Origin: an uncultured Collinsella sp.
GTDB taxonomy: Bacteria > Actinomycetota > Coriobacteriia > Coriobacteriales > Coriobacteriaceae
Length of the DNA stretch: 21,141 nt
Assembly (NCBI GenBank): GCA_905211615.1
Contig: CAJMBB010000015.1
Coordinates: 1 to 21,141 of the forward strand
Direction of reading: 5' to 3'
Shown one piece after another: positions 1 to 6,889 of this stretch (position 1 is the first letter of the stretch; each line of letters opens with the position of its first letter). The notes beneath the pieces were generated by a model. The model had not been told where the DNA came from. It ran no database searches and was given only the letters and a program-made list of their open reading frames with translations. A program made the position numbers and the translations under genes.

Positions 1-302
1 ACCTCGTCGATGATGAGCACGTCGGCTGCCTGTATCTTGCGCCGACGACGGGTCTTGATGGTCTTCAGCAGATTCGGCGTCAGCACGTTGGCGAGTCCGA
101 CGCCGCTCCACGAGTGGATGGTCTGGCCGTCGATATGCGTGGCGGCGATGCCCGTTGACGCGGTGACGGCCACGTTCGCGCCGTCTGCGCGCGCCTGCCG
201 GATGAACTCGTTCAGCACGTACGTCTTTCCTGCGCCGGGCGCACCCGTCAGGAACACGTTCGCGCCGGCGTTCAGAATCGCGAGCGCCTCAGACTGCCGC
301 AT
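1..302 (-). CDS. P-loop helicase/AAA ATPase, N-terminal part (runs off the window)
   Basis: The minus-strand frame opens with ATG at 302-300 and stays open to the window edge, giving about 100 residues starting MRQSEALAIL. A strong ribosome site (AAGGAGGG) lies a few bases upstream and fixes the start. A Walker A motif GAPGAGKT appears near residue 20 and a Walker B motif VLIIDEV near residue 97, with TASTGIAATHIDGQTIHSW between them. This arrangement, with a TGIAA-type motif followed by a conserved TIHS segment, is characteristic of PIF1/RecD2-like superfamily 1 DNA helicases, which unwind DNA using ATP. The C-terminal helicase domain is outside the window, so the exact subfamily is not settled. 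The gene belongs to the Bifidobacterium-like left segment. Confidence in a PIF1-like helicase is good, in its specific role low. Confidence 0.75.
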   Translation of the reverse strand, partial: MRQSEALAILNAGANVFLTGAPGAGKTYVLNEFIRQARADGANVAVTASTGIAATHIDGQTIHSWSGVGLANVLTPNLLKTIKTRRRRKIQAADVLIIDE

Positions 303-373
303 ATGCCCTCCTTAAGCTCATGCATCACGCACGATCCGCGCGCCCTGGCGTATGACATCGCTCGCCCGCGGGC

Positions 374-1225
374 TCAGACCAGCCGGCGTACCACCTGCAG
401 CACGCCGTGCTCGGTGTTGGCCGGCGCGATGTACCGCGCCGCGCGTTTCAGATCCGGATGCGCGTTGGCCATGGCGAACGACCATCCGCCGGCGTCGAGC
501 ATCTGCAAATCGTTGAGATAGTCGCCGAACACCGCCGTCTGCGCGGACGTGACGCCGAGATGCCGCTGCAGCGCGACGACACCCTGCCGCTTGTCGGTTC
601 CGGGATTCATGATATCGACCCAGTGCGCTCCGGATACCACCACCTGATGGGTGCGTTCCACATCGCCCAGCAGGTCCGCGGCCATGCCCTGCGCGTCGCC
701 GAAATCGAAGATCGCCAGTTTCAGCACGGTTTCACCCTCGGTCTCCAGCACCTCGTGCAGGTCGTCCACGATGCGCAGCGCCTTGTAGTATTTGGAGCAT
801 TCCTCGACGAACGGCCTGTCCTGACGCTGGATGTACGCCGTGTTCAGACCGCATACCACGAGTCCGATGTCATGCGAGCCCGACGCCACCGCGGCGTCCA
901 CCAGATCGATCAGCGTACGCGTGATGCCCCAGCTCACCCCGTGCACGTCGATGACGTTGTCGTCGGCGACCACGACGTTGCCGTTCTCCGCGATATACGA
1001 CATGGCGCCGTCGACGCGGTCCGCGAACATGGAGCGCAGCGTGGCGAGCTGGCGGCCGGAAGCCGGCACGAACTCGACACCCTTGGCGTGCAGCTCGTCG
1101 AGCAGCGGCCAGAAGTCATCGGGGATGTTGCTGTCGCCGTCCAGCAGCGTGCCATCCATGTCCGCCACGATCAGGCGGATGTCGTGCGGCTTGTCGCAGA
1201 TGGCGGTCCAATCGTTCGCGGTCAT
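374..1225 (-). CDS. Cof-type HAD-IIB family phosphatase
   Basis: A 283-residue protein with all four HAD motifs: motif I DMDGT (nucleophile D22, acid/base D24), motif II with S56 in PASGRQ, motif III lysine K212 in DKRQG, and motif IV GDYLNDLQML (G234 to D239). The long insert between motifs II and III is the C2B cap of the HAD-IIB (Cof/YbjI-type) class, cytosolic Mg-dependent enzymes that hydrolyse sugar phosphates, flavin nucleotides or pyridoxal phosphate. Substrate cannot be read from sequence. The ATG start is supported by GAGAGG about nine bases upstream. The gene lies 71 bases downstream of the helicase start (303-373 holds only that gene's ribosome site) and 56 bases beyond the restored orn stop, all on the same strand. 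It looks intact. Confidence 0.88.
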   Translation of the reverse strand: MTANDWTAICDKPHDIRLIVADMDGTLLDGDSNIPDDFWPLLDELHAKGVEFVPASGRQLATLRSMFADRVDGAMSYIAENGNVVVADDNVIDVHGVSWGITRTLIDLVDAAVASGSHDIGLVVCGLNTAYIQRQDRPFVEECSKYYKALRIVDDLHEVLETEGETVLKLAIFDFGDAQGMAADLLGDVERTHQVVVSGAHWVDIMNPGTDKRQGVVALQRHLGVTSAQTAVFGDYLNDLQMLDAGGWSFAMANAHPDLKRAARYIAPANTEHGVLQVVRRLV

Positions 1226-1281
1226 GGTGTCGTTCCTCTCAGTCGTGTGCGTGACGTTTTCTGTTTTTCGAGACCGGCCGG

Positions 1282-1916
1282 CTACTTATTCAGCAGGCTG
1301 GTGGCGACGATCTGGTCGGCGATGGCCTTCGACTCGGCCTCGTTCGGGCCGGGAGCCGGCGCCATGAACGCCTGACGGTAGTAGCGAAGCTCGTCCAGCG
1401 ACTCGATGATGTCCCGCCGTTCTTGGCGGGGCGGTTCTCATACACCGCGGGGTACCAGCGGCGCGCGAGCTCCTTCAGCGTGCTCACGTCCACGCTGCGG
1501 TAGTGCAGATGGCTCATGAGACCCGGCATGTAATGGTCGAGGAATTTCTTGTCGGAGCCGATGGTGTTGCCCGCGAGCAGCGGCCTGACTCCGTCCGGCG
1601 TGAACCGCAGCACGTATTCGGTGACCTTGCGTTCCGCCTCTTCGAGGCTCAGGCCGTGCTCCCATTCGTTGATGAGCCCGGAACGGGTGTGCATGGCGCG
1701 CACGAAGTCGTTCATGTGCGCGACGGCGGCGTCGGACGGCTTGATGACGTAGTCCACGCCTTCGTCCAACACGTTGAGGTCGAAATCGGTAGGCACCACT
1801 GACACCTCGACGAGCTCGTCGCCACCGAAGATGTCAAGTCCCGTCATCTCGCAATCAATCCAGATCAGGCGCGAATCCTTCGCGCTGTACGTTTCCGCAT
1901 CATGGCTGTCGACCAT
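1282..1916 (-). pseudogene. orn: oligoribonuclease orn, broken by a short internal deletion
   Basis: The N-terminal 170 or so residues are a clear DEDDh-family oligoribonuclease: LIWIDCEMTGLD carries the first catalytic acids (D21, E23), and LLAGNTIGSDKKFLDHYMP plus STLKELARRWYP follow. Orn degrades 2-5 nt RNAs at the end of mRNA decay. After NRPAKNGG (near 1418) the frame is lost. The normal end resumes in another frame from 1413, reading DIIESLDELRYYRQAF and continuing to a TAG stop at 1282-1284. Compared with the family pattern KNGG-HRALA-DI, about 16 bases are missing at the 1413/1414 junction, removing the HRALA segment that carries the catalytic histidine. The unrepaired frame ends at 1290. 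As written, the product would be inactive. A sequencing or assembly error is possible, because Orn is often essential. Confidence 0.85.
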
Positions 1917-1985
1917 CGCAAGCCGCCTTTCCTGCTGTGTTTTCCTAGGGAACGTTACAGGCTATAGCAGACCGGGGACGCACCG

Positions 1986-2290
1986 TCAGGCCAGCGGGAA
2001 AGAGAGCAGCATCGTAGTGCCGGACGGGGACGAGGACTCCACCGCGACCGAGCCCCCCATACCGGTTCGCCACGTCACGGGCGAGCGCGAGGCCGAGCCC
2101 GTACCCTTGGTGCGCGGTGCCGTCATCGTCCCGGGCGAAGCGGCGGAACAGTCGTTCGGGATCGCCGCCGATGCCCGGTCCATGGTCGGACACGCGGATC
2201 TGCGCCCATTTGCGATGACGCGCACACCCGAGCAACACGGCCCTGCCGTCCGGATCCTTGATGATGCCGGAGTGCGGCTTGAGCACGCCC
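1986..2290 (-). pseudogene. sensor histidine kinase, C-terminal ATPase fragment, frameshifted
   Basis: This is the end of a GHKL ATPase domain: IRVSDHGPGI (D/G1 box), ERLFRRFAR (F box) and GYGLGLALARDVANRYGG (G2 box). The closing strand GGSVAVESSSPSGTTMLLSFPLA lies in a different frame. The two frames meet at a run of six C at 2053-2058 (G on the coding strand), and removing one base restores a continuous domain ending at the TGA at 1986-1988. The dimerisation/phosphoacceptor domain, the N box and all sensor segments are absent. At its 5' side the sequence runs directly into the receiver domain of kdpE near 2290. The fragment therefore belongs to the orn side of the junction and is not part of the Kdp pair, whose kinase is complete at 2704-4329. 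Which kinase it came from is not clear. Confidence 0.7.
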
Positions 2291-2291
2291 A

Positions 2292-2699
2292 GTCGCCCAC
2301 CACCACGCTGGCCGTCTGGGCGTTGAACCCCCGCAGCAGCGCGCGCAACCGGTCCTGCAGTTCAATGAAGTGGAACGGCTTGGTCAGGTAGTCGTCGGCG
2401 CCGGCATCGAGCGCGCGGATCTTATCCGCATCCTCGCTGCGCGCCGAGACCACAATGATCGGCATGCCCGACCATGTGCGCACCGACTCCACCACCTTGA
2501 CGCCGTCCATATCGGGCAGGCCCAAATCGAGCAGCACGATGCTCGGCGTCTGCGATGAGGCGGCAGCGATGGCGGCATGGGCGGTCTCCACGGCCATATG
2601 GCGCAAGCCGTGCGCCTCGAGCGCGGCAACGATTAGGTTGCGAACGGCGGGGTCGTCCTCAACGACCAAGATGAGCGGTTTTACGGCAGAGTTCGGCAC
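2292..2699 (-). pseudogene. kdpE: response regulator kdpE, receiver domain only (3' end lost at a junction)
   Basis: The first 136 residues are an OmpR/KdpE-type receiver domain: acidic pocket E14-D15-D16, phosphoacceptor D58 in LLDLGLPDMDG, S85 in VVSAR and K107 in LTKPF. The start is a GTG at 2699-2697, preceded by AAGGAG seven bases away inside the end of the kinase gene. The upstream kinase stop is only four bases away, so the two are translationally coupled. After SVVVGD (about 2292) the expected winged-helix DNA-binding domain is missing and unrelated kinase sequence follows. The frame stays open to 1986 as a nonsense hybrid. The kdpE name rests on the receiver sequence and the KdpD-like partner; another OmpR-family regulator is possible. 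Confidence 0.72.
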
Positions 2700-2703
2700 A
2701 GCG

Positions 2704-4329
2704 CTACTCCTTATCAAACGAAACGTCGGCGACGGGAAGCTCAATCGTAAAGACCGAGCCGTGCGGGTCCGCCGCGGCAACCTCTATGCTACCGCCATGC
2801 GCCAACGCAATGGAGCGGCAGAGTGAAAGACCCAGGCCCACGCTGCGGTGGCTGTCGGCCAGACCGTGGTTGGCGGTATAGAACGACTCAAAGATGCGTT
2901 CACGGTCCTCGGGTGCGATGCCCGGGCCGTCATCGGCCACCGAACACGCCACGCGTCCATCGTCGACACTAATCGAGATCATGATATGCGAGCCTGCGGG
3001 CGTATAGGTGATGGCGTTGTTCACCAGATTGACCACCAGCTGCACCATCAGGCGCGCATCGACATTGACGAGCGCCGGCTCATCGCACGCCACCACTTTA
3101 AGGTCATGCTCGCGCACGGCCGGGTTCACGTGGCGCAGCGCCTCCTCGACGATATCGTCCATGAGCTCGAGCGTAGTCGACAGGCGCATACCGCCGCCCT
3201 CGAGCTTGGTGATGGCGAGCAGGTTCTCGACGGTAGCGTTGAGCCATTGCGCATCCGAGCGAATGGACAGGAGCAGGCCGCGGCGCGTCTGGGCATCGAG
3301 CACCGCGGTGCCGGTCGAGCCCTGATCGAGCAGGACATCGGCATTGCCCGAAATACTGGTAAGCGGCGTACGCAGATCGTGCGAGATGGAGCGCAGCAGG
3401 TTGGCGCGCAGCTGTTCGTTTTTGGCGAGCACCGCCGCCTCCTCGCGGGCCTCCATGGCGCGGGCGCGATCGAGTGCCAGCTCGCCTTCGCTCACGATGG
3501 CATCGGCAAGTGTTCGCTCCTCGTGCGTCAGCACGTCGGGCTCGGCAACGATAGCCAGCACGCCCACCACCGAGGCGGGGTCGCCCGAGCGCACGAAGCC
3601 GTCGCCCGTGCGAACCGTCAGGTATATACCGTAGAACGCCGAGCCGCCATAGGTGGCATCGAGCGGCGTTCCCACATAGGCGGACGCCGAAAGCCGCGGC
3701 GGCATCTGCGGCGCCAGCTCGTGCACCGGCACGGCATCGCCCACGGCCGTGTACGTCGCACGCGGCAGCAGGTCATCGCCCTCGACGTCGGCGCTGTACC
3801 ACACGACCGGACAGCCCGAAAGACGCGCCAGCTGCGTGGCCATGGCGTGAACGATCTGCTGCTCGTCGGCGCAGCGCTGGAGCATGCGGTTGGTCTCGAG
3901 CACCATATGCGTGCGACGGTCGCTGGCGGCAGCCTGCGCCAAGGCCCGGCGCAGGGCTAACGCAATCGAGCTCGATACAAGCGAGACCACAAACATGATG
4001 AAGAACATGCCGGGATAGACGCGGTCGATAAACGACAGCGAGCAGCGCGGGTCGACAAACAAGAAGTTGTAGAGTGCCACGGCGGCAGCCGAGCTCAGCA
4101 AGCAATACAGGCGACTCCAGGTAAAGAATGCGCACAGCTGAACGGCGAACACATAGACGATCATGATGCTGGGAGCAAGACCGGGGCGGTCGAGCAGCGC
4201 GCCCACGATCGTCGCCGCTAACAGCAGCCCCGCCGCCACGCAGATGTCGTACAGGGGGCCGCGACGCGTCGACGTCGTGCGCCGCCACCAAAAGCTATCG
4301 GCAATATCGCCGTCCGTACGGACGTCCAT
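2704..4329 (-). CDS. kdpD: KdpD-like sensor histidine kinase lacking the N-terminal KdpD/Usp domains
   Basis: A 541-residue membrane histidine kinase. Order: a cluster of hydrophobic spans at about residues 28-128 resembling the DUF4118 four-helix region of KdpD, a GAF-like region at about 145-290, a HisKA domain with phosphoacceptor H317 in SISHDLRTPLTSISGNAD, then an ATPase domain with N box NLVNNAI (about 434-440), G1 box DDGPGI (466-471) and G2 box SVGLGLSL (496-503). Enterobacterial KdpD is near 900 residues and carries a KdpD domain plus a universal-stress-like domain ahead of the membrane part. Here the protein begins just before the membrane region, and the missing half is not encoded upstream. 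It is expected to phosphorylate the adjacent kdpE product. Neighbours upstream are a small membrane protein and kup rather than kdpFABC. The ATG start has only a weak G-rich ribosome site. Confidence 0.8.
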   Translation of the reverse strand: MDVRTDGDIADSFWWRRTTSTRRGPLYDICVAAGLLLAATIVGALLDRPGLAPSIMIVYVFAVQLCAFFTWSRLYCLLSSAAAVALYNFLFVDPRCSLSFIDRVYPGMFFIMFVVSLVSSSIALALRRALAQAAASDRRTHMVLETNRMLQRCADEQQIVHAMATQLARLSGCPVVWYSADVEGDDLLPRATYTAVGDAVPVHELAPQMPPRLSASAYVGTPLDATYGGSAFYGIYLTVRTGDGFVRSGDPASVVGVLAIVAEPDVLTHEERTLADAIVSEGELALDRARAMEAREEAAVLAKNEQLRANLLRSISHDLRTPLTSISGNADVLLDQGSTGTAVLDAQTRRGLLLSIRSDAQWLNATVENLLAITKLEGGGMRLSTTLELMDDIVEEALRHVNPAVREHDLKVVACDEPALVNVDARLMVQLVVNLVNNAITYTPAGSHIMISISVDDGRVACSVADDGPGIAPEDRERIFESFYTANHGLADSHRSVGLGLSLCRSIALAHGGSIEVAAADPHGSVFTIELPVADVSFDKE

Positions 4330-4356
4330 CAGCGCCCCGCCCCTCTCTCAAAAACA

Positions 4357-4394
4357 AAACCACCACAAAGGGACAGGCACCTTTGTGGTGGTTT
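4357..4394. repeat. REP-like palindrome carrying a GGGACAG core, between the small membrane gene and kdpD
   Basis: Two perfectly complementary 15-base arms, AAACCACCACAAAGG at 4357-4371 and its complement at 4380-4394, enclose an 8-base loop GACAGGCA. A partial direct copy of the right arm (TTGTGGTGGTT) follows immediately to about 4408. The element fills most of the gap between the small membrane gene and the kinase and could form a strong RNA hairpin in a leftward kup transcript. The core matches a style of dispersed intergenic palindrome that, in other bacteria, is linked to REP-associated tyrosine transposases; that family assignment is an inference. Confidence 0.7.
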
Positions 4395-4439
4395 CCCTTG
4401 TGGTGGTTCCAAGTGTATAGCCTTTGCAACCTGCGGTCG

Positions 4440-4634
4440 TTAGACAAACAACACGTGCGCGAGCAGCGCGCAAACGCACGCCGCGACAAGCAGCGTAACC
4501 ACGATCGAGATCACGCGGTCGGCCATGTCCATGTTGGCGCGATTCGTAAAGAACCGATCTTCGGCGGCGTCGACGCGCGCCTCACGCACCATTTCGACCA
4601 CCGCCTCACGGCCATCGAGCGCCTTTGTATCCAT
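4440..4634 (-). CDS. small single-pass membrane protein, 64 aa
   Basis: A short frame starting MDTKALDGREAVVEMVREARVDAAEDRF and ending in a hydrophobic helix VISIVVTLLVAACVCALLAHVLFV. A good ribosome site GGGGAGG sits six bases before the ATG at 4634-4632, which is why this start is preferred over an in-frame ATG ten codons upstream. The N-terminal 38 residues are charged and helical, so the topology is probably a soluble head with a C-terminal membrane anchor. It lies 61 bases after kup and 110 bases before the sensor kinase gene, same strand. That suggests a common unit and possibly a regulatory or accessory role in potassium uptake, but I do not recognise the family and no function can be assigned from sequence. 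Confidence 0.65.
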   Translation of the reverse strand: MDTKALDGREAVVEMVREARVDAAEDRFFTNRANMDMADRVISIVVTLLVAACVCALLAHVLFV

Positions 4635-4695
4635 GTTTACCTCCCCGGCCTCAATCTTGTCCATCGAAAACCAACTCCATGCAGCCTGTCGGTGA

Positions 4696-6723
4696 CTACG
4701 GCCGCTCGTTGGGGGCCAGGCGCTGCATCTTGTTCACAGCCTTGAACTTGGTGAACAGCGGCACGTACTCAAAGCTCACGTTGGAGTTCTCCAGGCCGTA
4801 CCAACGCGCGGGCGTGCCGGCGGCACGGCGGATGATGTACTTGAGCGTGATAGCCGTACGCTCGCTCGGCTCCACATCGCTTTCGGGTGCCAGCAGCTTA
4901 CGGATCAGGACGAACTTGAACGTGCCGATGTTACCCGGATCCTTGTAGACCGAGTAGTCATGCGTCTGCGGCGGCAGCTCGCCAGTGGCGGCCAGGTCCT
5001 GAACAACCTGACGCAAGTAGGCATTGACGCGCTGGTTAATCTTGTAGCCCAGGTACAGATGCACGCGGAACACGTAGTCGGTGCCGAACGTCTCGACCGA
5101 ATAGGCAAAGGTGTGCGGTTCGTCCATGGTCTCGACATTCACAAACCACCAAGCGTGGGCACGCTTGGGATGCTTGTCCAAGATCGAATAGACGATATCG
5201 CGGTCGATGTAGTCGGTATGGGTGTCCTTGGTCAGGTACACGATGTTGTCGCTCATGCGCTCGTAACGGTCGTCGTCGCGCAGGCGCTTGAGCTGCGGCA
5301 GGTAGCTACGCAGCGGCAGCAGCGTAAACTGGCGCTGCTCGACCGCCGTGCCGTTGTACCAGCACACCATAATGCCCATGATGAGTGCAGCCATGAGGAT
5401 GGTGAAGTAGCCGCCGTGGAAGAACTTGGTGAGCGAGCTCACGAAGAAGAAGCCTTCGAGCAAAAGGAAGAAGGCCGCGAAGATCCACGGAGCAACCTTG
5501 AGCTTGCGCTCCTCGTGCAGGTAGAAGAAGAGCAGCAGCGTGGTGCACATCATAGTCAGCGTAATGGCAAGGCCGTAGGCGGCTTCCATATGCGCCGAGT
5601 TCTGGAACAGCAGCACCACGATGACGCAGCCGACAAGCATGACGTTGTTGACCATGGGGATGTAGAGCTGGCCCTTGGTCTCGGCAGGGTAGAAGACCTG
5701 CATGTGCGGCATAAGGTCCAGGCGGCTGGCCTCGGACACCAGCGAAAACGCGCCGGTGATGAGCGCCTGCGAGGCAATGATGGCCGCGACGGTGGAAAGG
5801 CCTACGGCAAACGGGCGCAGGCCCGGGGCGAGCATCTGGTAGAACGGGTTGAGGTCGGCAATGCCCATGAGCTCGGGGTTGGCAGCGTTGTTCATAAGCC
5901 AAGCGCCCTGACCCATATAGGACAGCAGCAGGCAGCACTTAACGAATGGCCAGGTAGCGTAGATGTTGCCGCGGCCGACGTGGCCCATGTCGGAGTAGAG
6001 CGCCTCGGCACCGGTGGTGGCGAGGAAGCAGCTGCCCAGAATCATGATGCCCGCGTGGTTGTTGGGGCTCAGCAAAAAGGCAATGCCGCGCAGCGGGTTG
6101 AGGCACAGCAGCACGGCGGGGTGCTGGAATACAAAAAACAGACCCGTGCCGCCCAGGAACAGGAACCACAGCGTCATGATGGGGCCAAAGGCGTGACCGA
6201 TCTTGGCCGTACCGATGCGCTGCACCAAAAAGAGCGCGATGATGATGGCGAGCGTAATGGCGACGACGCGACCCTGGTCATCGCCCAGCACGGCATGGAC
6301 CGCCGGGATGGTGCGCAGGCCCTCGATGGCCGTGGTAACGGTAACGGCCGGCGTCAGGATGCCGTCGGCGAGAAGCGCGGCGCCACCCAGCATGGCGGGG
6401 ATGATAAGCCACTTGCCGCAGCGCTTGACCAGGCTGTACAGGGCAAAGATGCCGCCCTCACCATGGTTATCGGCGCGCAGCGAGATGAGCACATACTTGA
6501 TGGTGGTCAGCAACGTGACCGTCCACACGACAAGGGAGAGCGCGCCGAGCACGAACTCCTCCGTGACGCTTCCGATGCCGCCGTTGCCGGCGACGAGCGC
6601 CTTGGTTACATACATAGGGCTGGTGCCGATATCGCCGTACACCACGCCCAGCGTGACGAGCATCGCCGAGATGCTCACAGGAATCGCAGCGTGCGAGGCT
6701 GCCTCCTTGGCCTTTTGTTCCAT
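4696..6723 (-). CDS. kup: Kup-type potassium uptake permease
   Basis: A 675-residue polytopic membrane protein with the hallmark VYGDIGTSPMYV near residue 30, matching the VYGDIGTSPLY signature of KUP/HAK/KT K+:H+ symporters. About twelve hydrophobic segments occupy residues 15-455 and a hydrophilic C-terminal cytosolic domain of about 200 residues follows. Length is slightly above the E. coli protein (622). The family imports K+ driven by the proton gradient. The ATG at 6723-6721 (MEQKAKEAA) is chosen; GGGAGG lies about ten bases upstream, and an in-frame TTG inside that ribosome site is not a credible start. A good -10 box lies 36 bases upstream. Genes for a small membrane protein and a KdpD-like kinase follow on the same strand. 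The gene is intact. Confidence 0.93.
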   Translation of the reverse strand: MEQKAKEAASHAAIPVSISAMLVTLGVVYGDIGTSPMYVTKALVAGNGGIGSVTEEFVLGALSLVVWTVTLLTTIKYVLISLRADNHGEGGIFALYSLVKRCGKWLIIPAMLGGAALLADGILTPAVTVTTAIEGLRTIPAVHAVLGDDQGRVVAITLAIIIALFLVQRIGTAKIGHAFGPIMTLWFLFLGGTGLFFVFQHPAVLLCLNPLRGIAFLLSPNNHAGIMILGSCFLATTGAEALYSDMGHVGRGNIYATWPFVKCCLLLSYMGQGAWLMNNAANPELMGIADLNPFYQMLAPGLRPFAVGLSTVAAIIASQALITGAFSLVSEASRLDLMPHMQVFYPAETKGQLYIPMVNNVMLVGCVIVVLLFQNSAHMEAAYGLAITLTMMCTTLLLFFYLHEERKLKVAPWIFAAFFLLLEGFFFVSSLTKFFHGGYFTILMAALIMGIMVCWYNGTAVEQRQFTLLPLRSYLPQLKRLRDDDRYERMSDNIVYLTKDTHTDYIDRDIVYSILDKHPKRAHAWWFVNVETMDEPHTFAYSVETFGTDYVFRVHLYLGYKINQRVNAYLRQVVQDLAATGELPPQTHDYSVYKDPGNIGTFKFVLIRKLLAPESDVEPSERTAITLKYIIRRAAGTPARWYGLENSNVSFEYVPLFTKFKAVNKMQRLAPNERP

Positions 6724-6758
6724 AAGCCGGTTTCCTCCCAACTTTAATGTTCGAAGGG

Positions 6759-6764
6759 ATTATA
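6759..6764 (-). promoter_or_regulatory. -10 box (TATAAT) of kup
   Basis: On the minus strand the sequence CTATAATCCC gives a perfect TATAAT. The predicted RNA start near 6752 leaves a leader of about 29 bases before the kup ATG. No good -35 hexamer is found at 16-18 bases; the nearest is an AT-rich ATTAAA. The leader is too short to contain a ydaO-type c-di-AMP riboswitch. Confidence 0.5.
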
Positions 6765-6847
6765 GGTAATCGGCCCATGTTTTAATGCACTGTTTTCCCA
6801 GCTAAATAAACATTTATACGGCCTTTAGGCCACCTCGGCGATATGGA

Positions 6848-6878
6848 ATGTGACAAAGGGACTGTCCCTTTGTCACAT
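6848..6878. repeat. perfect 15-bp inverted repeat with a GGGACTGTCCC centre
   Basis: ATGTGACAAAGGGAC at 6848-6862 and its exact complement at 6864-6878 flank a single central T. It sits 11 bases past the nitroreductase stop and about 84 bases upstream of the kup -10 box. It shares the ACAAAGGGAC core with the palindrome at 4357-4394, so both are probably copies of one dispersed family. As RNA it would make a strong stem, but the T-run is short, so it is at best a weak factor-independent terminator for the nitroreductase gene. Confidence 0.75.
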
Positions 6879-6889
6879 CGCCGCATTCG

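Noticed and set aside
1986..2699. A genuine fusion protein of KdpE receiver and kinase ATPase tail
   Set aside because: Most of the kinase part is out of frame with the receiver domain and becomes in frame only after a second lesion, so no sensible hybrid product results.
4635..4664. A longer start for the small membrane protein, ten codons upstream
   Set aside because: That ATG has only a distant GGAG, while the internal ATG has GGGGAGG at the ideal distance.
6724..6889. A c-di-AMP (ydaO-type) riboswitch ahead of kup
   Set aside because: The predicted leader is only about 29 bases and lacks the expected conserved core; the gap holds a palindrome instead.
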